DNA of 64,000 nt, from NCBI GenBank assembly GCA_030425195.1, contig JAUIAV010000005.1, positions 1 to 64,000 on the forward strand, given 5' to 3'. Shown one piece after another: positions 62,631 to 64,000 of this stretch (position 1 is its first letter; the number at the start of each line of letters is the position of its first letter). The translations under genes and the position numbers were made by a program. This stretch comes from Gammaproteobacteria bacterium. Its GTDB lineage: Bacteria > Pseudomonadota > Gammaproteobacteria > Pseudomonadales > Azotimanducaceae. A model generated the notes under the pieces. The model was not told the origin of the DNA and made no database searches. It was given only the letters and a program-made list of their open reading frames with translations.

Positions 62631-63835
62631 GCAGCAACGCCGAGCAGGATGTCGAGCAGATTCCGAGACTGAACCTCCCGGCTGAATGACGGGGACGCCT
62701 GTCGTCCGGACTGCCCCAGTTTCTCAACCAGTCCGGGCACATCTCTGAGCTCTGCAATCGCTTCCACCATCCTCTTCACGTCCCCAGCCGGTACGTGAAC
62801 GCCACATCCCCATGACGCCAGCAGCTCAGAGGCGTCTCCTGGTGGTGCTGCCAGCAGAACCGGCTTGCCCATCGCCATCGCCTCGAAGATCTTTGAGGGT
62901 ATGGCCGTCTCCAGCAGGGGCAGATCGCGCAGGGCCACGAGTGACACGTCACAGCGCCCGATCACTGCCGGCATGAGCTGGCGGGGTTGAGGTGGAACGA
63001 AGTAGACGTTCTCGATCTGCCGCTCCGCCCGACGATCCACGAGCGCCTGGTGCTGAGCGCCGTCCCCGACGAAGAGAAACGCCACATCAGGCATCTGTTC
63101 AGCAACCTCCAGCACGAATTCCAGTCCGTGTGCGAGCCCCTGAGTACCAAAGTAACCCACAATGAAGCGCTGGTTCATATCCGGCAGCACATCCGGTTCA
63201 GCCGGAGCGGCAGGCGAGAACAGTTCGAGCTCCACACCATTCAGAACCACCTCCACCGTCGATGGGTCGAAACCGCGCCCGGTGATCTCGGTCCGGAATC
63301 CTTCGGTAAGGCAGACGATTTTCGCTGCCCGCCGGTACATGAACTCCTCCAGCTGCCGCAGCACCCAGAACGTCGGCGACTTCCACATCGTACCCAGAGA
63401 TACGGCGAAAGCCGGCCAGAGGTCTCCTATCTCGAGCACGAAGGGCCGCCCTCGGAGAAGCGCAGCCAGGCAACCGGCAAGCCCGGCGAAGAAATTTGGC
63501 GATGCTGCGACCACCACATCTGCCTGCTTGTGCAGAGTGGCGACGGGAGTGGCCGTGAACAGGAAGCTCAGAAGATCCAGCTGCCGCTTCCATTTCCCTT
63601 TGTTCTCGGCCATGTAGGTCTTCACCCGGATCACACGGACGCCCCCGATATCCTCCGTCTGGTACCAGCTGTTCCGGTAGCCCGGAAAAACCCTGCCTCT
63701 GGGAAAGTTGGGTACGCTTGTCACCACGGTAACGTCGTGCCCCCAACTCACCCAGTACTTTGCGCGTTCGAAGACACGGCTTGCCGCCGCATTGGTCTCC
63801 GGGTGGAAGAAGTCCGTTACGAAGAGAATCCGCAC
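62624..63835 (-). CDS. Glycosyltransferase, WbuB-like GT4
   Basis: MRILFVTDFFHPETNAAASRVFERAKYWVSWGHDVTVVTSVPNFPRGRVFPGYRN...VLEIGDLWPAF...IPSKIFEAMAMGKPVLLA. Confidence 0.92.
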   Translation of the reverse strand: MRILFVTDFFHPETNAAASRVFERAKYWVSWGHDVTVVTSVPNFPRGRVFPGYRNSWYQTEDIGGVRVIRVKTYMAENKGKWKRQLDLLSFLFTATPVATLHKQADVVVAASPNFFAGLAGCLAALLRGRPFVLEIGDLWPAFAVSLGTMWKSPTFWVLRQLEEFMYRRAAKIVCLTEGFRTEITGRGFDPSTVEVVLNGVELELFSPAAPAEPDVLPDMNQRFIVGYFGTQGLAHGLEFVLEVAEQMPDVAFLFVGDGAQHQALVDRRAERQIENVYFVPPQPRQLMPAVIGRCDVSLVALRDLPLLETAIPSKIFEAMAMGKPVLLAAPPGDASELLASWGCGVHVPAGDVKRMVEAIAELRDVPGLVEKLGQSGRQASPSFSREVQSRNLLDILLGVAAQ

Positions 63836-63841
63836 CCGAGC

Positions 63842-64000
63842 TCAGCCAGGCGATACAGTGATGGCGCTTCGCCGGAGCGCTGTCACATAGGCGCTCAGCA
63901 GGGCGGGCACCTGAGAAGACCAGTCCAGGTGCGGTGCTGCATTCAGCGCGGCTTCTGACAGCCGGGCACGGAGCTCCGGGTCCTCTGTCAAACGGGTAAG
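63842..64000 (-). CDS. C-terminus of a probable glycosyltransferase (partial)
   Basis: Reverse strand: LTRLTEDPELRARLSEAALNAAPHLDWSSQVPALLSAYVTALRRSAITVSPG*; typical GT4 tail. Confidence 0.6.
   Translation of the reverse strand, partial: LTRLTEDPELRARLSEAALNAAPHLDWSSQVPALLSAYVTALRRSAITVSPG

Overview
High-GC gammaproteobacterial chromosome segment. Everything here was read by eye and nothing was computed or searched. About positions 1-49,270 are conserved housekeeping synteny: ftsL/rsmH/mraZ, rnpB (RNase P RNA), rsmI, lpoA-like, yraN, sspB/sspA, petCBA (cytochrome bc1), rpsI/rplM, zapE, hisD/hisG, murA, ibaG, mlaBCDEF, yrbG, kdsC, lptCAB, rpoN, hpf, ptsN, rapZ, ptsO, mgtE, pmbA/darP/tldD, yhdP, rng, maf, mreDCB, gatCAB, a CBS protein, a DUF35 plus thiolase pair, a YfcE-type phosphoesterase, a DUF1499 protein, an SDR, a DUF6316-like protein, a one-chain glycyl-tRNA synthetase and a gcvR-like gene. 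About positions 49,268-64,000 are an accessory surface-glycan locus: sqdB-like, an OmpA-like lipoprotein, wecB, wecC, a sulfotransferase, a heparinase II/III-like lipoprotein, several GT4 glycosyltransferases, a stand-alone beta-rich protein, and an unusual polytopic membrane protein whose C-terminal domain looks like a degenerate APH/kinase fold. I rank the accessory locus as the best candidate for an undescribed system: a sulfated and possibly sulfonated acidic polysaccharide, with an ABC-TMD-like/pseudokinase fusion and a beta-sandwich module shared by two neighbouring proteins. Secondary observations include probable non-canonical start codons (AUC for mreC, CUG for yraN), three short-unit tandem repeats, an 11-bp helically phased array abutting a start codon, loss of kdsD from the kds/lpt locus, and two CTAG tail-to-tail stop overlaps. 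No tRNA, CRISPR or transposase was recognised.
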